The notes below the pieces were generated by a model. It did no database searches. It saw only the letters and a program-made list of their open reading frames with translations, and was not told the origin of the DNA. Position numbers and translations under genes: made by a program. 64,000 nucleotides of DNA from Strongyloides papillosus (lineage: Eukaryota > Nematoda > Chromadorea > Rhabditida > Strongyloididae): positions 744,001 through 808,000 of the forward strand of contig SRSI01000046.1 of the NCBI GenBank assembly GCA_005656395.1. Direction: 5' to 3'. Below are positions 61,191 through 64,000 of this stretch, piece by piece (the stretch's first letter is position 1; each line of letters starts with the position of its first letter).

Positions 61191-62882
61191 TTATACAGCT
61201 ATATGCATCAAACTTAAATCTTCCAATACAGGACCTTCATACCATTTAGATTGTAAGAGATCATATTGCATTGTTTGTCCCGATGCTTCTCCATGACCAC
61301 TAACAACATGCAAAAAATTTTGTCTTATCGATAAACTAGCTCCAGCTCTTTTATATGGCATATTGGGAATGCTTGACCATCTCCTAGTTTCAATATCATA
61401 TACCTCACAATTATTTAATATTCCATTATAATTTTTACCACCAATTACAAATATTTGTTTTTTATATACAATAGCTGAAGCTTTATATCTCGGATAGGAC
61501 ATTTGATCAAGTTCCTCCCATGAATTTGCTAAAATAAAGTACCTTTTAAAAGTACGAAGTGGTTGAGTTGTTTGTCCACCAATAATATATATATGATTCC
61601 CATAAACGACAGAAGTAGCATTAACAATACCATTTGGTATAGGTGCTAAAGATGTTATTTTATTATCTCTAAAGTTATAACATTCAACTGAATTATTTTT
61701 CCCCTCCATATCAATACCACCAATTGTATATATTTTATCTTCAAATTGTGCGATTGCCCTTCCGGAACGTGGATTGGAGGTGAATGTTTTCCTTCTTGTA
61801 GTTTGATTATCCATATCAAGAATAACACCATGTCCATAATACTCATTCTCATCACATTGGACAAAATAAATTTTACTATTATATTTTATTCCAGTAACAT
61901 GATCAGTTTTATGAAATAACTCAAATAAACATGTCTTCCATACTCTGGATTGTTGTACAAATTTCTTCATACTAACAGAAACAACACTATCACTGTAAGA
62001 ATTATCTAATGTTATACATGTTAATTGATAATTATCTCTTTCTGGAGAGTAATTTTTAATATATTCACTTTTTGATGATCCTTCTAAGCAAATTCTTAAA
62101 TATTCATATATTTTTTTTCTTGTTCCATCATTATTTATAACAGATGATTCAGTTAGAAGTTTATCAAAAATAAGTGAATAATCAAGGAAAGCTATTCTTA
62201 AAATTGAAATAATGTCTACTATAAATTGTTTGCGATTCTCATAATCAAAGTAAATCCATTTCATTGCACTATCATAGACAAATTCCTCATTGGGAACGTC
62301 AAGATAATCTTTATCTAATATACTTATAAGGGATTTTATACTAAGTAGGCAGAAAGATTCTTTCTCACTAAATTCACAAAAATGTTTTCCATAAAATTTT
62401 TGAGCTTTCTCATTTTTTTCAATAGAAAATTCTATAACAGTCATTATTTTATCATTAAATAAAATATCTTTATCCTCAAAATTAAATAACTCTTTTATTG
62501 CTTCACTTCTTAATGGTTCCATCTGTAAATAATCTGCAGCATACACAACTTCAAGAATATTATCTCTAAAATAATCAATTTTACCCTCATAAATATAAGT
62601 AATAATTAATTCAACCGCTTTTGGTGATAACATATCCAATGTTACAGTATTTTTGTCTTCATTGTCGTGATTGTAAAATTGATTAAATGAATTAAAATAT
62701 GGTATGGATGCATGGATAACTAATTTATGAACGTGAAACTCTTTTCCATCAGATGTTTTAATAATAAAATCACACATTTCATTATTTTCACGCATTTTCT
62801 TTAATTTATACATTATTTTTAATGATTGAGAAGTCCTGTCAAATTTATTACACCATTCCTTGTAATCTTCCTCTTGCTCCAT
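61191..62882 (-). CDS. BTB-BACK-kelch (KLHL) protein
   Basis: A single exon encodes 563 aa. The BTB domain (about 35-135) reads MCDFIIKTSDGKEFHVHKLV, AVELIITYIYEGKI and VVYAADYLQMEPLRSEA. BACK (about 140-260) has LSIKSLISILDKDYLDVPNE and WIYFD. Five or six kelch blades follow, with IYTIGGIDMEGKNNSVECY, HIYIIGGQTT, IFVIGGKNYNGILNNCEVYD and ETRRWSSIPNMPYKRAGA. Such proteins are usually substrate adaptors of CUL3 ubiquitin ligases; the substrate is unknown. The blades are diverged and the first two lack the GG pair. The start is the ATG at 62882; an upstream in-frame TTG is UTR. Confidence 0.88.
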   Translation of the reverse strand: MEQEEDYKEWCNKFDRTSQSLKIMYKLKKMRENNEMCDFIIKTSDGKEFHVHKLVIHASIPYFNSFNQFYNHDNEDKNTVTLDMLSPKAVELIITYIYEGKIDYFRDNILEVVYAADYLQMEPLRSEAIKELFNFEDKDILFNDKIMTVIEFSIEKNEKAQKFYGKHFCEFSEKESFCLLSIKSLISILDKDYLDVPNEEFVYDSAMKWIYFDYENRKQFIVDIISILRIAFLDYSLIFDKLLTESSVINNDGTRKKIYEYLRICLEGSSKSEYIKNYSPERDNYQLTCITLDNSYSDSVVSVSMKKFVQQSRVWKTCLFELFHKTDHVTGIKYNSKIYFVQCDENEYYGHGVILDMDNQTTRRKTFTSNPRSGRAIAQFEDKIYTIGGIDMEGKNNSVECYNFRDNKITSLAPIPNGIVNATSVVYGNHIYIIGGQTTQPLRTFKRYFILANSWEELDQMSYPRYKASAIVYKKQIFVIGGKNYNGILNNCEVYDIETRRWSSIPNMPYKRAGASLSIRQNFLHVVSGHGEASGQTMQYDLLQSKWYEGPVLEDLSLMHIAV

Positions 62883-63371
62883 AGCAAAAAAATAAAACAA
62901 TAAGTTAACAAATATAAAGCAATATATTTAAAATAAAAATAATATTTTTTTTAGTTTTTATATGTACTTTACAACTGATATACTATATCATAAGATAAAC
63001 TTTAATTTTTCAGTGTGAATTACTTTGAAAGAACAGTTATCTGAAAAATTCATTATTATTTTCACTAGACAAACAAATAAAAAAAGTTATTGACAAATTT
63101 TTTAAAAGAAAAAAAAAACTAGAATTACATAACAATTGTAAAGAGGTTTAAAAAATTAATAAGCTAACTTACTTAATATCATATGATGTTTATTTAAAAA
63201 TAGTATATTAAAAAATTTTAAATGGATGTCAATAACAAGAAATGTTACCATGGCTCTTTTTTTATGATAAGTGGAAAAAAATTTTTTATCTATATTTTAA
63301 ACAATATATATGAATTTCTATAAGTAATAATGTAAAAAAAGTACTAGACATAAAGAGGCAATATATTAATA
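62883..63371. other. Intergenic region
   Basis: AT-rich spacer between the kelch gene's 5' end and the stop of the reductase gene. Nothing recognised. Confidence 0.5.
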
Positions 63372-64000
63372 TTATTCTTCAGTTGGCTCTCTTTTTCTTT
63401 TACAACGTCCAACTACTCTATTGAAATGTCCCATGTAGAAAAGGAAGATTCCACGGAATAAGCCATTAAAAAATATCTGAGTTGTTGCAGCTAATATACT
63501 TTTTTCAGGAGAACCTCCAGCTGAGAGGTGTCCTAACATCCAACCATCTAAGCCGATATTAACACTGTAATCACCATTTTCAATTCCTTTAACTAGTTTC
63601 TCTGCAACGTAAGATGGTTCAAAAAGTCCTGCTGATTCACTTATCAGTCTAACTTCCTCTGGCATCGTCTTTAATTCCTCGGCAAATCCTTCAGTATTTG
63701 TATTTGGAGGATATAAAACAGTAACACCTATTCCATATGGTAATACTTCCATACTTAATGCATCAGCAAAACCACGAATTGCAAATTTAGATGGTGAGTA
63801 TGCAGTATAGCCCCATATAGCACATTGTCCAGCAGCAGAACTAACAAATACAATATGTCCACGTTTTCTTTTTTTCATTTTTTCGATAACAGCTCTTGTT
63901 GCATATACTCCACTAAGATAATTGACCTTCATCTGTTTGTCAAATGATTCAATTGGTAATTCCTCGAATGCCTGTTGTGTGGAAACACCAGCATTATTGA
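63372..64000 (-). CDS. 3-ketodihydrosphingosine reductase (KDSR), 3' part
   Basis: A short-chain dehydrogenase continuing beyond the right edge; 208 C-terminal residues are here. It reduces 3-ketodihydrosphingosine with NADPH on the ER membrane, the second step of sphingolipid synthesis. Visible: NNAG (beta4), VNYLSGVYATRAVI, the catalytic Ser in IVFVSSAAGQ, the YxxxK pair in YSPSKFAIRGFADAL, the KDSR-typical VTVLYPPNTNTEGFAEE, DGWMLG, and a hydrophobic C-terminal anchor FRGIFLFYMGHF followed by a basic end. The TGxxxGxG cofactor motif lies off the window. No intron is seen in this part. Confidence 0.9.
   Translation of the reverse strand, partial: NNAGVSTQQAFEELPIESFDKQMKVNYLSGVYATRAVIEKMKKRKRGHIVFVSSAAGQCAIWGYTAYSPSKFAIRGFADALSMEVLPYGIGVTVLYPPNTNTEGFAEELKTMPEEVRLISESAGLFEPSYVAEKLVKGIENGDYSVNIGLDGWMLGHLSAGGSPEKSILAATTQIFFNGLFRGIFLFYMGHFNRVVGRCKRKREPTEE

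Overview
The window reads as a parasitic or parasite-related nematode of the Strongyloides type (clade IV). The DNA is extremely AT-rich. Most introns are 40-60 nt with GTAAG-like donors and TTTTNAG acceptors, many coding sequences are one long exon, and many starts sit just behind an acceptor-like site, as expected for spliced-leader trans-splicing. The gene content is nuclear and eukaryotic. The genus is inferred from composition and gene style, not from a marker gene.

Layout, left to right. 1-6409: part of a UPF0046/MPPED-type metallophosphoesterase (-), a short Nudix-like ORF (+), a Tra2-type SR splicing factor (+), and the 3' half of a CWF19L2 spliceosome gene (-). The CWF19L2 gene reaches to 12213. 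Its 3.6-kb intron holds a complete gene on the other strand for a small secreted PAN/apple-like protein, and its first intron is almost filled by a 1.5-kb element with inverted, GTAC/AGCTGTA-rich ends. 14163-20612: a TTLL4-type tubulin glutamylase (+), an orphan possibly winged-helix protein (-), tRNA dimethylallyltransferase (gro-1/TRIT1, -) and, divergent from it, a disordered orphan (+).

21136-28228 (all +): PGAP2, mitoribosomal mL64 (CRIF1), arginyltransferase ATE1 with what looks like a pair of mutually exclusive 64-nt exons, an ERGIC-53 cargo lectin and a highly codon-biased pepsin-like aspartic protease. 30342-35008: a TTD14-type P-loop/CYTH protein and an orphan type I membrane protein (+). 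35532-39620 (-): a class II muscle-type myosin with a complete motor but a very short rod.

40974-46858 (+): the Golgi stacking protein GRASP and a RUNX factor (rnt-1) with clustered RUNX sites upstream. 47066-52792 (-): Mediator MED14, a small TFB5-like candidate and the ribosome biogenesis factor NSA2. 53239-55054: a small coiled-coil gene interrupted by a stop and a homopolymer shift (-), then an orphan (+). 55251-64000: glycogen phosphorylase (-), a pseudokinase (+), a BTB-kelch protein (-) and the 3' part of 3-ketodihydrosphingosine reductase (-), which runs off the window.

The genes are mostly housekeeping (splicing, translation, secretory pathway, transcription, lipid and glycogen metabolism) and do not form one pathway. 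The most unusual items are the ATE1 exon pair, the nested gene and inverted-repeat element inside CWF19L2, the short-rod myosin, the RUNX sites ahead of the RUNX gene, and the pseudokinase. All exon models were built by hand from splice consensus and phase, and none has been tested against transcripts.
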